NCBI GenBank assembly: GCA_022579005.1
Contig: MU401457.1
Span: 124,001 to 188,000, forward strand
Reading direction: 5' to 3'
DNA from: Poronia punctata
Lineage: Eukaryota; Ascomycota; Sordariomycetes; Xylariales; Xylariaceae
DNA: 64,000 bases
Shown: piece after piece, positions 1 through 12,860 of the stretch
Layout: every line of letters begins with the position of its first letter
Position numbering within the stretch: position 1 is the first letter of the stretch
The notes under the pieces: generated by a model
The model's input: only the letters and a program-made list of their open reading frames with translations
Told to the model about the DNA's origin: nothing
The model's database searches: none
Made by a program: the position numbers and the translations under genes

Positions 1-271
1 GATTTAGACCTAAGAGCTGGCAGATGATTGTAGTTTGCGGTAGTTGAAAGAATATAACAACAATTAAGACAAAAAGCAATGAACCACCATCTAACATACG
101 TATATAACCCCAACGGGCGGCTACATCACCCAAAATGAAGGGATGACAATAACACCGAATTACAACGATCGACGAAAAAGGTATTCCAAGGCCAAGAGCT
201 CCAGATCAATAGATTTACTTGTAAAAAATAAAAATAAAAAGACTTGGGATTTTGAAAAAATAAAAAAAATT

Positions 272-352
272 CGACACCTGAGAGATTCGAACTCTCGCTC
301 CCGAAGGAACGGGCTTAGCAGGCCCGCGCGTTAACCACTCCGCCAAAGTGCC
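272..352 (-). tRNA. tRNA-Ser (anticodon GCU)
   Basis: Read on the minus strand, this folds as a class-II tRNA. The acceptor stem is GGCACTT paired with AGGTGTC, followed by discriminator G. The D arm is GCGGAGTGGTTAACGCG, the anticodon loop CTGCTAA carries GCT, and there is a long variable arm with a TTCG loop. The T arm is GAGAGTTCGAATCTCTC. The long variable arm, the GCU anticodon and the G discriminator all fit serine (AGC/AGU codons). No intron is present. On the minus strand a T run follows the gene directly, which suits an RNA polymerase III terminator. Confidence 0.95.
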
Positions 353-1109
353 GTAGATCATCTTTGACTGACTCGATGACCTACTTTGTTCTTTCGGAAC
401 TTATATAGTACATGGCGCTTAGTATGTTTTTGACTAACATTTTGTGTATCTACATTTCCATGTACGAGTAATTTTAGTTGCGAATATTTAGACAGAGGTT
501 TAAGTTTAAGTGCGTGGTTTACTTTAGCTACCTTGGGTACTTATGTATATGGTTTATAGTCTCTGCCTACATACATACATTAGTCCTGGGCTATAGATAG
601 ATTGAAGATACCTTGACTATGTATGTATGTATGTATGTATGTAGTTTTTTTATCATTACCTGGGAAGAGGTATATTGAGAGATAATGATTCAAGTAACCT
701 TAAGTAACTTGATCGGATTGTTATAGGGAGAATTAGATATTATTATGTAGGGCGTAGGTCTTACATAAGTTTTGTGTCCTACGTTTGCCCTTTTTTTTGG
801 GGGGGTTTTTTTTAAATTGCTGCCAGCTTTGCCTTCTTTCTCAAATGGTTTCCCTTTCTGAAGTAAGTCGGGCTCAATAGGTAGGATTGGATCGGTTGGA
901 CAGGCTAGAGGTTTAAAAAAAAAGGGGGAAAGAATTACAATGCCGTTGAGAGGTAAAGGGAGTTTATTCATACATGTGGAATGTACAATGTCTTGTCTAT
1001 TCTACAAATTTCCGAACTCATATGGCTAAGTCTAACCTAGTTGTTCTTCTCATAATGTGCATCTGCAGCAGTATATCCCTCTTTTGAACACAACTATAAA
1101 ACATGCAAA
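353..1109. other. intergenic, no gene seen
   Basis: This is the spacer between the tRNA and the 3' end of the isoleucyl-tRNA synthetase gene. It holds a (TATG)n microsatellite near 617-642, homopolymer G/T runs near 791-812, and one TACGAGTA octamer at 463-470. The open frames here are short and low-complexity, and I do not regard them as genes. Confidence 0.6.
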
Positions 1110-4100
1110 CTAGCCTTGAAACGCCTCAACTACTTCCTCGCACCGCGTACACAGAGAATCTTCTTGTGGGGCGACATATCGCCAGCAGCGGGAGCACTTG
1201 GCATGTTGGGGGGGTCGAATTTCGACAGAGCCCTTGGCACCGCGGACCTCGAATTCCTGGCGGTAGGTAAAATCGGGTGGGTTTCCGTCATTCTTTTCGT
1301 TGATACGGACCCCGGAGACGACGAACATGCTCGGGAGCTCACTTGCGTATTTCTCTATGATGTTGAGAACAGCTTCTGCATGTGGTTTCTGGATAGTATC
1401 TGGGACGTGAATATCGACCGTGCTTTGTAACGAGGAACCGACATGGCCGGCACTACGAGCTTGCTCTAGGCCGAGCTTGACGGCGTCTTGGATTGCCATG
1501 AGAACGGGTATGTCTTTCCGCAGTTCGACTGGGTCGATGGTGAGCCGGCTAGGATGGATGAGGGGGTCGGCATATAGTTGGTAAAGTGGATGTGAGAGGG
1601 ATCTAGGATGAATGTTAGCGATACCGTAAGAAATTACAGGGAGCACTGTCCTTGGGATAACACATACGTATCCTGTTTCATCCACTCCGGACGATGGTCC
1701 CAAGCCTCCTCTACCAAAAGCGGCGTAATGGGGGCCAACATCCGGAGGAAGCCATTTAGAATAGGCTCAAGCACACCTCCTCCATCACCACAGTACAGTC
1801 GGTCTTTCATTGCTTCCAGGTAGAAAGCCGAGAGGTCATTGCTGACCCACCGGTTAAGGGCGTTGTAAGCCCTATAGAATTCGTAGCTATCAAAGGCCTT
1901 CTTCACTTCATCCATGGTATCTTGAAGTTGGACAAGGGCGATTTGGTCAACTGCGGTGAGAGGCGCCGTACGAGAGGATTCATGCAGAGAACCGAGAAGC
2001 ATCTTTGTCGTCGTGCGATACTTGATTAGGGAACTGTGGATAGACTGTAGCACCGGAACACCGATGATGACATCGCGGGTGTAGTCGCTACTGGCAGCCC
2101 ATAGTCGCAAGGCATCCGGCCCTAACGCATCGTATGCGACAGGACCTTTGGCAGCCTTGCCCTTGCGTTGGATAGGCGGTAAGAGCGTGCCGTCCATGAC
2201 CTGTTGTGGCTCTATGACGTTTCCGATGGACTTGGACATCTTCTTGCCGTACTGGTCTAGGGTGAAGCCGTGGGTTACCAACTGTTTGAAAGGTGCGCCC
2301 TTTTCAAATGAAGGGCCGGCATCGGTACCTGCAGCGATGCGGGTGAGCAGGCTGGACTGGAACCACCCGCGATGTTGGTCAGAGCCCTCGAGGTATACAT
2401 CGGCACGGCCGGGCATCATAGTCCAGCTGCTTCCGCTATCAAACCAAACATCCATCGTATCGGTCCCTCGTCTATACGTGCCTTTGCCCTTCAAAGAGTC
2501 GGGGATCCAGGCCGGGTCGTCTGCATCGTCCGACCACCAAGCATGCGTGCCCCTCTCCTGTAATACCGAGATGATATGCTCGACCACTTGCTCGTCAATA
2601 ACGGCGGCCCCATTTTCATCGTACAGCGCCGGGATCGGGACACCCCAGGCACGCTGTCTTGATATGCACCATTCACTCCGACCTTGCACAAAGCTCTCGA
2701 TCCGGTTTTTGCCCATCTCAGGGACGAAGCGAACGTCCTTTAAGGCTTCGAGGGCTTCCTCCTTGATCGAAGCCACATCGGCAAACCACTGTTCCGTAGC
2801 TCTAATGACCACTGGCTTCTTAGTCCGCCAATCATAAGGATATTTATGCTGATATCTCTCCACCAGCAAAACATCGCTGTGAGGTCTTAGTAGATCGAGA
2901 ACATTATTTCCAGCGCCATCGATGACAGAGGGTGCAGATTGTAGAATCTCGGGGGCATCAGGGAAAGCATCCGAGGTGAAACGGCCTGCGTCGTCTATGG
3001 GAGCTGAAACGGGGATGCCATGAACGTTGCAGACCTCGTAATCATCAAAGCCATGTCCCGGCGCCATGTGCACCAGTCCGGAGCCCGAGTCGGCAGAAAC
3101 AAAGTCGGCGTGAATTATAGGCTGGGCCGGCGCATCTTTACCGCGTAATCGGTTGATATACTTCAAGTCTTGTAGCTGTCGTCCTTGAAATACACCAAGT
3201 ACCGTGTTTTGCTGGGTTGTCGGCCGCGTGCTGTCCGCTTCCGCCAGCACTTCATTCAGGGTATCCAGACGGGTTTCCGCCACCAATAATGCATCTCTCC
3301 CATCACGGACTATGGCGTATTTCAAGTCATCATGTACAGCAATAGCGCGATTTGCTGGTAGCGTCCATGGTGTCGTGGTCCAGATGACGGCGTACAAATT
3401 CCCTTTGACCTTGTCCTGCAAGTCGGCGAATTGGGGCAGCGATCTCCAGTCGTCGGCGATGGCAAACCTGATCCAGGCAGCATGCGAAACGTGATCATCC
3501 TTGTATTCCAGCTCTGCCTCGGCGAGGGCCGTCTGTGATGATGGTGACCAATACACAGGCTTGAATTTGAGATATATCAGACCCTTCTTAACCATCTTCT
3601 GGAACAACCGAAGTTGCCTCAACTCGTAAGCCGCGTCCATGGTGGTCCATCTTTGGTCCCAGTCACTCATCACCCCGTACGAGCGGAAACTCTTCATCTG
3701 CTTCAGAACAGTGTTGGAGGCCAGGTTTCGTGCCGACTTTCGAATGGCAACGGGTTCCATCTTCGTATCTTTGGCCTTTTCGAGGGCTTTGAGCTCGATC
3801 GGCAAGCCGTGACAGTCCCATCCTGGAATATAATTCACACGTTTGCCTATTGAATTCCAGAGTGAGTTCGAGCTAGGTTTGTAACGGGGTTACCAGGGCT
3901 GACCTTGCTGTATCTTGGTCCTTATAATCATGTCCTTCAATATCTTGTTGAGGGCATGGCCAACATGTAGGCCTCCGTTCGCATACGGCGGCCCATCATG
4001 AACCACAAAGGTATCGTTTGCAGGTCGGTTTTCTTTCTGCCATTCGTAGAATTGATCGGCGCATCGTTGGATATACTGGTCACGGAGTGCAGGAAGAGGC

Positions 4101-4223
4101 CGTGGACTGAACAGAAATCATTAGCGTTTGCGACAATGCTTCGTGAATTGATTGCGAATCTATAGCCTACGGAAATGTGGATTTGGGCAGCTTCAACGTT
4201 GCTGCTGACCATGATTTCGACAT
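1110..4223 (-). CDS. ISM1: mitochondrial isoleucyl-tRNA synthetase
   Basis: Class-I aminoacyl-tRNA synthetase that charges tRNA-Ile, probably in mitochondria, as in other fungi that keep a separate bacterial-type enzyme. I read four exons: 4223-4171, 4106-3904, 3846-1668 and 1602-1110, with introns of 64, 57 and 65 nt. This gives a continuous 975-aa protein. The HIGH-box variant HVGH lies at about residues 65-68 within [12 protein letters not shown], followed by [13 protein letters not shown] is at 621-625. A C-terminal zinc-finger module has cysteines at about 948, 951, 963 and 966 (CSRCWRY then CTRC), typical of bacterial and mitochondrial IleRS. The start is the first ATG after an in-frame stop; the N-terminus is short, so import would rely on the basic leader [15 protein letters not shown]. 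The gene is divergent from the conserved gene at 4663. Family assignment is very sure; the exact start is less so. Confidence 0.95.
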
Positions 4224-4662
4224 CGTCCTTCCTAGAGTACATACCGCAGCCCCTAAGGTCCATTCATAGTCGCTCCTAACCAAGCCTGGTCACCAGGTGA
4301 AGAATTGAGAATTGGCCGAAACAACAGCTCATCCAACAAACTACAATACCGCAGTCATCAGAGAGCTTCAACGCATCCATCGTGAGCGTTGCTTTATCGA
4401 TAAGAATATGTCTAGTGGGTTTGTACGTGTACAGTACGATATCGTTCTTTGTCATTGAAAGCATTGTGGGTCCCAGCGACAACTAACCTGAACAGTGAAA
4501 CCCCCAATATTGGGATTATATACACTGTGCTCATAGATGTACTAACCTATGTAGGTACCTAGGCTGTAGCATATGCGTGCGTCATCGTACCTCAGCGAAC
4601 GTCAACTTACTCGCAGGTGTAAGGACGATGACAAATGTAAACAGTCGTACATCGCAACAACG
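4224..4662. promoter_or_regulatory. divergent promoter region
   Basis: About 440 bp separates the start codons of the IleRS gene (minus) and the conserved unknown gene (plus), so both promoters must lie here. I see no TATA box or other named site that I would commit to. Confidence 0.5.
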
Positions 4663-5850
4663 ATGGCGCCGATCCGCCGCTACCTTCGAATTACCAAGTA
4701 TTCCGTCCTAGAATGTCGAATCTACCTTGACAATCCAGCTCTCGTACATAGCTGGCTGCTGAATCCCAGAAAGCCCGTCTTGCCAAAGGTGATAGAGAGC
4801 GTGCGGCCCTATGTGCTGCCCAAGCTGCGAGAAGAGCGCGAACGCAGCCGCAAGCGCAGCACCAAGAAAAAGGGGATAAAAGATGTAGTCGTCCAAGGTA
4901 TGGCAAACACAAACATGAGTCCAGAAATTCTAATTCAACCCCGGCCCCCCAAGTCACTTCTTAGCAAGCATTTGCAAGACACAAAGTACAGTACATTGTC
5001 GGTTGTCGGCCTTGCTGTCTACATTACTCCTGATGCTCTTAAATTACCAACCCTGCAGTGATCGACCGAATATTGACGCCGCGTGTAACCCTGGCCAGAT
5101 GATTTTGAGGTGTCGATATTTCTCACCGAGACAAGTACGCGCCATTCGCTTGTCACCAAGCATAAACACTTCCACGATACGACACAGACGAGGTTAACAT
5201 CCAATTCGGGCCGCCTGATGGGCGAGACCAACGATGCCCCAGTAGATGTGGATGCAGCCGCAGATACGGCCCCTGTAATACTACGCGAAGAAAGCGACGA
5301 CGACGACGGTGCGGTTACACTGGCCGCCATACCGCCGGTAGACGAGTCTGTAGACATCGCCACTAGGAGACGGCCAAAGCGCACTCGCAGCGATACCAAT
5401 GCGGATGGAGACGCCCGTGCCGAGGCCGATACGGGTCTTGTTCCAAGCGATCAAGACAATGAGCTCGACAGAATCGAAACAGACGATGACGACGACGACG
5501 GTTTATTTGTGGAGAGTCCCACGAGAAATGCCCCGGCACCCCCACCAGCCAAGCGCCGGAGAGGGGCCGTGGCAGCCGAGGATGCAGACGAGGAAGATGA
5601 CAAAAAGAAACTGGCCATGGACATATCATACGAGGGCTTTTCTATTTACGGTCGTGTTCTATGTCTCGTGGTGAAACGACGGGACGGCAGCGGCACCGAG
5701 CTTGCGGGTCGCAGTGGCAACGCATCTTCGGCGGCCACGGGAGGGAGCGGAAGCAAGGCATCCAGAGCTGGGGGTCGTGGTGCAGGCCAGACCATGATGG
5801 AAAACTTCATCATATCCACACAAGTGCCGGCAGGCACGGATGTGCCATGA
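4663..5850 (+). CDS. conserved acidic protein, function unknown
   Basis: Two exons, 4663-4897 and 5099-5850, joined across a 201-nt intron (donor GTATGG, acceptor CCAG). They encode 328 aa, and the junction reads VVVQ-DDFEVSIFLTE in frame. The N-terminal about 110 residues look folded and conserved (RRYLRITKYSVLECRIYLD, then a basic KLREERERSRKRSTKKK stretch). The middle is disordered and strongly acidic, with Asp runs and basic patches such as RRRPKR and AKRRR that resemble nuclear-localisation signals. A second ordered segment, DISYEGFSIYGRVLCLVVKRR, is followed by a Gly/Ser-rich linker and a short tail, MMENFIISTQ. I have the impression of having seen this architecture in uncharacterised ascomycete proteins but cannot name a family. 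A nuclear role is an inference from composition. The start was chosen at the ATG that opens the conserved block; an upstream in-frame ATG at 4573 is less likely. Confidence 0.8.
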
Positions 5851-7580
5851 CAGGGCCCCGTATTCAGTACGATGCAGTCGATGTTGTTATAGATGTGCTT
5901 CGGCGAGGCGATGTAGCACATGGCAAGTCCCTGTCGGGATCCGGCTTGTCAGACGTACGTATCACATCTACCCATACAATGCGCGCGCATCGGCCCACGG
6001 ACTAGGGGGTACCCGAGTGGCTTGTCCCGTGGGGGCGGGTTCGGATAATAATTTTAGAATCCGTTGAAACTTTATTGGCACAAGGACAGGCTGGATGCGA
6101 CTCTGTCCATCATGTGCATTACGGATGTTGGACTGCATTGCAACGTTCCTGCTGTACTTGCATGCTGCCCCCAGGTGACGTCAATGCTCCCCAAGTACGG
6201 CCTCCTCCAAAGTTTGGCCAAGAAAGGGAAGATGAAAAGGGGCGAGGGGCGCAGGGCGGGATGTTGATACTCCCAAGGACTCCAGCCAATTGATATAAGG
6301 GAATAGGGAACTGCGAGTACACCTGATGAACTTGTGTCACGTTTGCAGGAAAACATTGATTGATATCCTCTATTACATACAGGGCATGAGTGCACATGGA
6401 ACTGAACTGAGCCTCACATGTTTCCAACACTGATGGTAAACAACCTTCCCATAGTTGAGAGATACTTGAAAAATTCAACACCTATCTGAACCTATAGTAT
6501 GTCCTCGTCACTAGTGCAGATACCGACAAACATACGCGTATATACCCTCTTTCCCATCGTCCCCGTCCCCCTTCTACTCTTCCTCATCATAACCGGATAT
6601 CTGCCTGGCCGTCCGTCCGTCTACCGCCCTTACCGTTGAAAACAAAGGTACTCACGTGCGACTTTTCCCTTCTTCTTTCCCAAGCTGCCAAGTTGGTCTG
6701 GGCCTACGTAGACTAGGTACCTACCTAACCTTACATACCTACTCTTCAACAAGCAGACATGCCAAGACGACATCACGCGATGTATGAGTTTGAGTCTTCA
6801 TGGTGCCATGATGCCGGTGCCCGAGTTTCTTGGGACGGTACACACGTACCACGTACCACGTACGTGTAGGTAAAAGTACATTAAACATTGACAGGGCTAA
6901 TGCTTGGCTTTTGTTGCACGTGGCTTTTTTTTTTTCTTTCTCCGCATTAATAAGACTAGGTTAGGTTAGGTAGAATGGTTAAGACCAAGAGTTTTTGGAA
7001 GGATTGGGGTTGTTAAACTTGTAAGTAGGTATTATTTGGGGTTTTGTACGTTTACTCGTATGTATGTAAGTACTCGGAAGAGGACGAGAGTTATAGAGGG
7101 TAGGGAGGTTTGCATAGGTACTTACTTGCGCCTGCCTCCCTGTGTGTGTTATACTGGTATAGACGGACGGACGGACGGACGGATATTTGTATGAGGTTGA
7201 TGATTATCCCTTTCTGCTTTCTGTTCCTGTTCTCAGACCTGACCGCATATCTATCTATCTACCTGTTATTATCACATACTCGTACTTGTTAAAAGCTGAA
7301 GCAGAAATTGGGGTAGGTACTGCACAAATAGATAGATGCCTACCTACCTACTTGTATTATCTCGGTATATTTTATTCTACATTAGTCCTAGCTACTTAAG
7401 TAGCTACATTGAAGTCTTGTCGGTAAGAATTAGCTAGCGTTGTTGGGGTTTGCCTGAGGCTGTATGCATGCGCATTGACATGCGTGCAAGTGTGTGCGTG
7501 ATCAGGATATTTATATAGGTATATATATATATATATATATACATGTACCTGTTTTGAATCCTATGTATCTTATCTTATCT

Positions 7581-7610
7581 AACCTAACCTAACCTAACCT
7601 AACCTAACCT
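7581..7610. repeat. (CCTAA)6 microsatellite
   Basis: Six perfect copies of AACCT, equivalent to TTAGG on the other strand. This is a 5-nt unit, one G short of the TTAGGG telomere repeat usual in filamentous fungi. Shorter runs of the same unit (two or three copies) recur near 6960, 9020, 9067, 28806 and 29222. Confidence 0.85.
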
Positions 7611-9211
7611 ACTCCCGGTCCCTTGAACAAACTTTCGGGGTTTGTTTGCCTGTCTGGGGAATACCTACCCATCTGAGGTACGAATTGGTATGTGTAGGTA
7701 ATTCAGGGAAATACGAGTACGTCTAAGTTACTACATGTAGGTAGGTAGGTAGGTGCCTGATCGTATCCGTTGAATAGGTAAAAAGTAAATGCAAGATCGA
7801 GACATGGGGGACTTTTGTACGTTTGGTTGTTTTGTTTTCTTTTGCTTTCTTATTATCTCACGGTATGTGTAGATTATATAGACCATCAATCAATAACAGC
7901 AAATGCTCCATACTCCATCTGCCTGTCTTGCATCTCTATCTCTACCTTGGTTTATGCTCATACCTTACACCGTAGGTGCTGAACCTAGGACATACTAAAC
8001 ATTCTCGGTAGATAAACCAAGGTAGGTAGGTATTACAAAAGCAGGTCCAGTTGAACAATGAGAAGATAGGTAAAGTACCTAGTCAGCTTACGTGTTACAC
8101 ACGTAGCTTGTCCCAAGGGGTATGTTGTTTCTACTATAACGGGAAGGTAGATGGCCAAGACAATTTCCTTTTTTTAATATAGAAACATTGTCTAGACTAA
8201 ATGGACCCGGGAACATGGTTATTGGGTTCATATTGTACGATATACATGACAGACCAATCCCTGCGGCTTGTTAATCGGTATCACGTTAGAAAGACATAGG
8301 AAGCGTTTGGGCAGTAAGAGACACATAGGCCAAAAGAAGGTTCCTAGGTACCTAACCTAGTTTGACTACCTACTACTTCCTACTCGTATAAGCGAGTAAA
8401 AGGGAGTGAGTAGTAGTCTAGATAGGACCGCACACGTTCATCCTCAAGTCTACATATGTAGCCTTGGCTGGGCAATAATTGTTGTTTGTCCTACACGTAT
8501 AGGTAATTAAGTAAGTAGGGATTTAGGAAAGGTACATATTCTTGTTTCCCCTTTCGTTCTTGAACATGTACACGTATCTACGAGTATCGTAACCTTACGT
8601 AGGTCCCTATTACTCGTAAGAAACCATGCTTGTCCCAGGGTGCTAGAAAGTCCTCCCTCCTCGCTTATAGCGCCTAGACAAACAAAGATACCTACTTTCA
8701 AAAGAGGGGTCTAGACACCGAACCCTTGGGAATCCGGGAAGAGGCAAGTTTACTATTACCTACGCTGACCGTATAAACAAAAGTACTACAGGGACCTAGG
8801 TAACCTAGACCCTCTCGGCACTCGAGTCTAGAATCTTAGACAATAGAGACCAGACCCGAGGCCATGGAGCAGGATCAGGATTTCACTTGGCTTTGCGCAA
8901 AATATAGATGGAAAAAACAGATTAGTCTGACTAGGCTTTCAAAGGTGGCGAGAAACGACTAAGCGGACAAGACATGTATTGTATGTATAGTACATACATG
9001 TAGGTAGTCGTGAAAGGCTGGTTAGGTTAGGTAGGTATGAGCCAGCTGCTCGGGTCCTACGGACTAGGTTAGGTAGTTAACCTAGATAGATTACGGCCAT
9101 GTTTCGGTTTCCGAGTTTGGTGTGCCTTTCTTGATGGTGTACACTCCTTTAGATAACGTGGAAAGACCTCTCTGCTACCCTAGTCTGGAGAGTACACGTT
9201 GTTAGATGTAG

Positions 9212-9295
9212 TCTATCTGTGTAGATATTATATCTATCTGTGTAGATATTATATCTATCTGTGTAGATATTATATCTATCTGTGTAGATATTATA
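9212..9295. repeat. 21-bp tandem repeat, four copies
   Basis: Four near-perfect copies of a 21-bp unit starting TCTATCTGTG. Each unit contains the dyad TATCTA...TAGATA separated by six bases. In one plus-strand frame the unit translates to a 7-residue repeat (YLCRYYI), but the frame is short and has no other coding signs, so I treat this as a minisatellite. Confidence 0.85.
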
Positions 9296-12200
9296 GACCT
9301 GTTTCAGGAGTTGGTGTTTCTAGACTAGGTATGTATTTACCTAGGTATCTAACCTTTATAGACAGTGATGTGATGTCTGAATACCGCAGTTGATGTTTTG
9401 ATCATGGCAAGATAAAACACCAAATTCTCAAGAGGAGGTTACGTTATAATGCTGTAAGTATAAGGAATGTTGTACGCCAATGCCTATGTACATACCTACC
9501 TGATCAATCATTATAGAAGTTGATATATACTTTCTTGCCACGGTTACATGGAAAGGCCGCAACTCGGAAATCCATAAAGTATAGCTGACTACTTACCTAC
9601 TTACGGTTAAGGGTAGATAACAACGGATAGATATATGCCCGAAAAGCCGTCCGTCTTACCCAACCAAACACCAAGCGGTTCGAACTCGGTATGTTCGGGG
9701 CTTAGAAACAAACAAACAAACAAACAAATGGTCACTCGGTGCCTACCTTGACTACACATTAGGCAGATCCCCCATCCTTGATCATCCTATGCCCCTGTTC
9801 AAAAACAAAGATATCCATTCTCCGGGTTGGGAAGGATTTCGAAAAATCACGTTATCCCATCAAGCCAAGGATGTAGGGTCTCAACTCAGCCTTGGTACCT
9901 ACTTATAGATATCACAATGTGTAATGTAGTGTACATCCCCAAGAAACAAGACGCCGTCCCAAGTACTCGGGTTGTGTGATATCGATCCTCATTGGAGAAT
10001 TTAATGACACACCCCTCACACCCTTGTTGTAGGGCTGGGGGGGGGTTGTTAGTTGTTGTGGCGGAGTGCAGGTTGCCAAAACTGCCAAGTCTTTTACAAG
10101 ACGAACAATGAGCAAACACCTACCAGGGTGAGGCTAGGCAAGTATGTAGTTGTTATCGAACATTAGCAGCCTTGGTAGTCTGGCAAAAATAATAAGGGAA
10201 AATTTAAAACCTACACTACGATATCTCGTTACAATATCTAACCTCTACAGACGACTTGTACGTGTAGTTCTTCTTGCAAAAGGACAAGGACAAAGCAATA
10301 AAATGCCGGCTGTGTACTTACTTACTTACATTACCTAGCTGTAAAAATCACAAAACATGGTTTCCATTCCTCCTCATTCGTAAACAATTCACCTAGCGCG
10401 CTTTCCGCTAAGGTTTAGAAACTACCTTGTCGTATCTACTACCTATGTAATGCGAGTATCGAATTGCTAGGTACCTAGTCCAAACAATCCAATTCCAAAA
10501 AAGACGACTAACTACATGGGCAATGGTCTTAACCTACCTGGGCATAGGTAAGTAATTGATCATCATCATCATCATCATCACGGGGTTTACGTGTATAATC
10601 CCGCTTCGTCCGCGCCTTTTACCTCCGTTGAGCTAGGGAAACACGCCGCTGATCGTTGTGGGAATAATCCGGGTGCCTGGACCTAGTCTGACAAAGATCT
10701 CTCTCGTTGTAAGCACAGAGATGGAGAGATTCTGCAACACTAGCATTTGTTTGTTTTGTTTCACATTTCCAGTCACGGGGTGCCTGTCCCCCCCCCTTGC
10801 TCGCATATCAGATCCAAATACGTAGGAAGGTGATGGATAGATGGAACCCAACGGTTACTACCGCTCACCCCCCCCCCCCGTCGCTTTTTTTCAGGGACGT
10901 GGTATTTTGTTTGTTGTTACCTAATGCCTCCCGGAGATCGTATCGTAAACCAAATGTTCGTCAAGGGCAATACTTCACGCGAGAGGTAGGTATGTAACTC
11001 CATATCAGGGACAGGATGATCTTCTTTACATATTATTGTCTTGTGTTCGATGCCTGCCGGAAAATAAATCCAAGGTTAGTAAGCCATCCTTACCTAAGTC
11101 CGGAGCAACACGGGAATTCCCATAGCCGACTGTAACCTTACCTCCTAACCTAGTACCTACCGGAGCTTACTTACTCATTATCCTACAGTATTGTACTTAA
11201 ACCACCGACGACTAGGTTACCCATTCATTTTGCTACATGGTCGACTCCGCATAGATATCTACAAGTAGGTAGGTAGTCAGTCGTTGCCTCAGTCCGGCAA
11301 TAATGAATTAAAAAAAATCGTGGCTGACGGTACCTGCAGTCTGACCCAACCCCTTGGTTGGTGAGATCTTTGTTTACTTACCATCGTAAGCCATACTCGC
11401 AGTGTTGTACGAGAAGGATTAGGGGGTTCAGGCACACGTACTTCTAGACCACCACCCCCTCCTCCTCCTCCTCCTCCTCATCACCAACCCCGGCTATGTA
11501 CTCTGTAGGAATGATGATGATTAAACATCCCCTTCCCCACCCCCGTGTCAGATGACATGCTGAGGGCCACTTACGTGTTACATATCTGGAGTCAGAAAGT
11601 AGGTACTATACTTGGAGATTTCAGAAAAGGACAAGGTTCTAGAACATGGTGTAATTTTTCCGAATTGATGAAAGAAGCTGATGATGGCGCGCAATCGATT
11701 TGAACTACCTAACCTAAACGAAAGTACGTGTACTCGTACCCAATAATAAACGTCCAAGGTGAAATGTATCAATACCAAGTGTTTTTTTTTTTTGGTTTGT
11801 TTTTTTGTATGTACAAGTAAACTAGCTCATGTACGTATCGTAGGGAAAACAAATAGCGGTTGCATGACGTTGCTTTTCAATGTCACCTACTTTTACTCTC
11901 GGTTCCTAGACTAAGCTATTTCTGGTCCCGACTACTTTAAGTAGGGTACCTAACTTACTTCTGAAAGCTATGTAGATACGCCCCCCTTCTACTCAGTATT
12001 GTGTGTGTGTGTGTGTGTTCCTGACAGGTGTGGGTGTGGCAGACAGTCCATAAATCCCGTCAGGTCGGCGATCAAGGACAAGGACAAGGACAATTTGGAG
12101 TGGGGTGGGTGGATGGGAGGTAAAATGCGGGAAGGGCGGTTTTCTGGTTCTGGGGGTCGGTCTGTGGCTTACCATTATTAATGCATATAAGCGGGCAAAA

Positions 12201-12842
12201 AGAGGCGTTATTTCGCCTGGTACCTAAGTACCTAACCTACCTACTCGTACACTGCATTAACCGTAACTCTAATAATGCCTGTGTAATCTTTTTGAAGCAT
12301 TAGTAGCCGTCCAGATCAATCATCATTTTGGGGGCTCGCTCATCTTCATCCCGCAAGTTCGGGATTCGTTTCAAAAGGTGGGGAGAGAGAGAGAGGGAAT
12401 TGCGGGAAGAGGCCGCAATTTTCATTCTTCTTCTTCTTCTTCTTCTTCCTCTTTGAGTTAGCTTAGGTATCATCGTAATTCTACAACAAAGGTTCGCCAA
12501 GTCGAGCCAGATTCAGATTTCCCCTTTCAAGTTCTCAGCAGCCCGGGGTTATGGATAAAGTACATATGCAGAAAGCTGAAAGAAGAATACGTGGGGTGAG
12601 ATAGATGATGAGGTGCGTGTGTAGGTATTATTACCTACTTAATTATGTGTGATGGGCAATTGGGGTAGACTTGGGTCGTCTAGGCACGCAGATCACGTCT
12701 TCTTGGCGTAACCATACTGTCGGATTTCCCTCTCGTCCGACTCCGACTCCAGACTTTTTCCCCAGAAGGGCTGCGATCCTTTCTTTGTTCCGCTTGTCTC
12801 TTGTACACGTAATACTCGTGACATATCTCGTCTAGGGTGCTA

Positions 12843-12860
12843 GGGTAGGGTAGGGTAGGG
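12843..12860 (+). other. G-quadruplex-forming motif
   Basis: Four GGG runs separated by TA dinucleotides, preceded by another TAGGG-like start. This matches the canonical intramolecular G4 pattern with 2-nt loops. It lies in non-coding DNA about 2.3 kb left of the AT-rich block. Folding is an inference from the pattern. Confidence 0.6.

Noticed and set aside
2148..2837. 229-codon plus-strand frame inside the IleRS gene
   Set aside because: Antisense shadow of a clearly conserved coding exon; no domain of its own.
9670..9700. GGTTCGAACTC resembling a tRNA T-arm
   Set aside because: No acceptor, D or anticodon arms can be folded around it on either strand.
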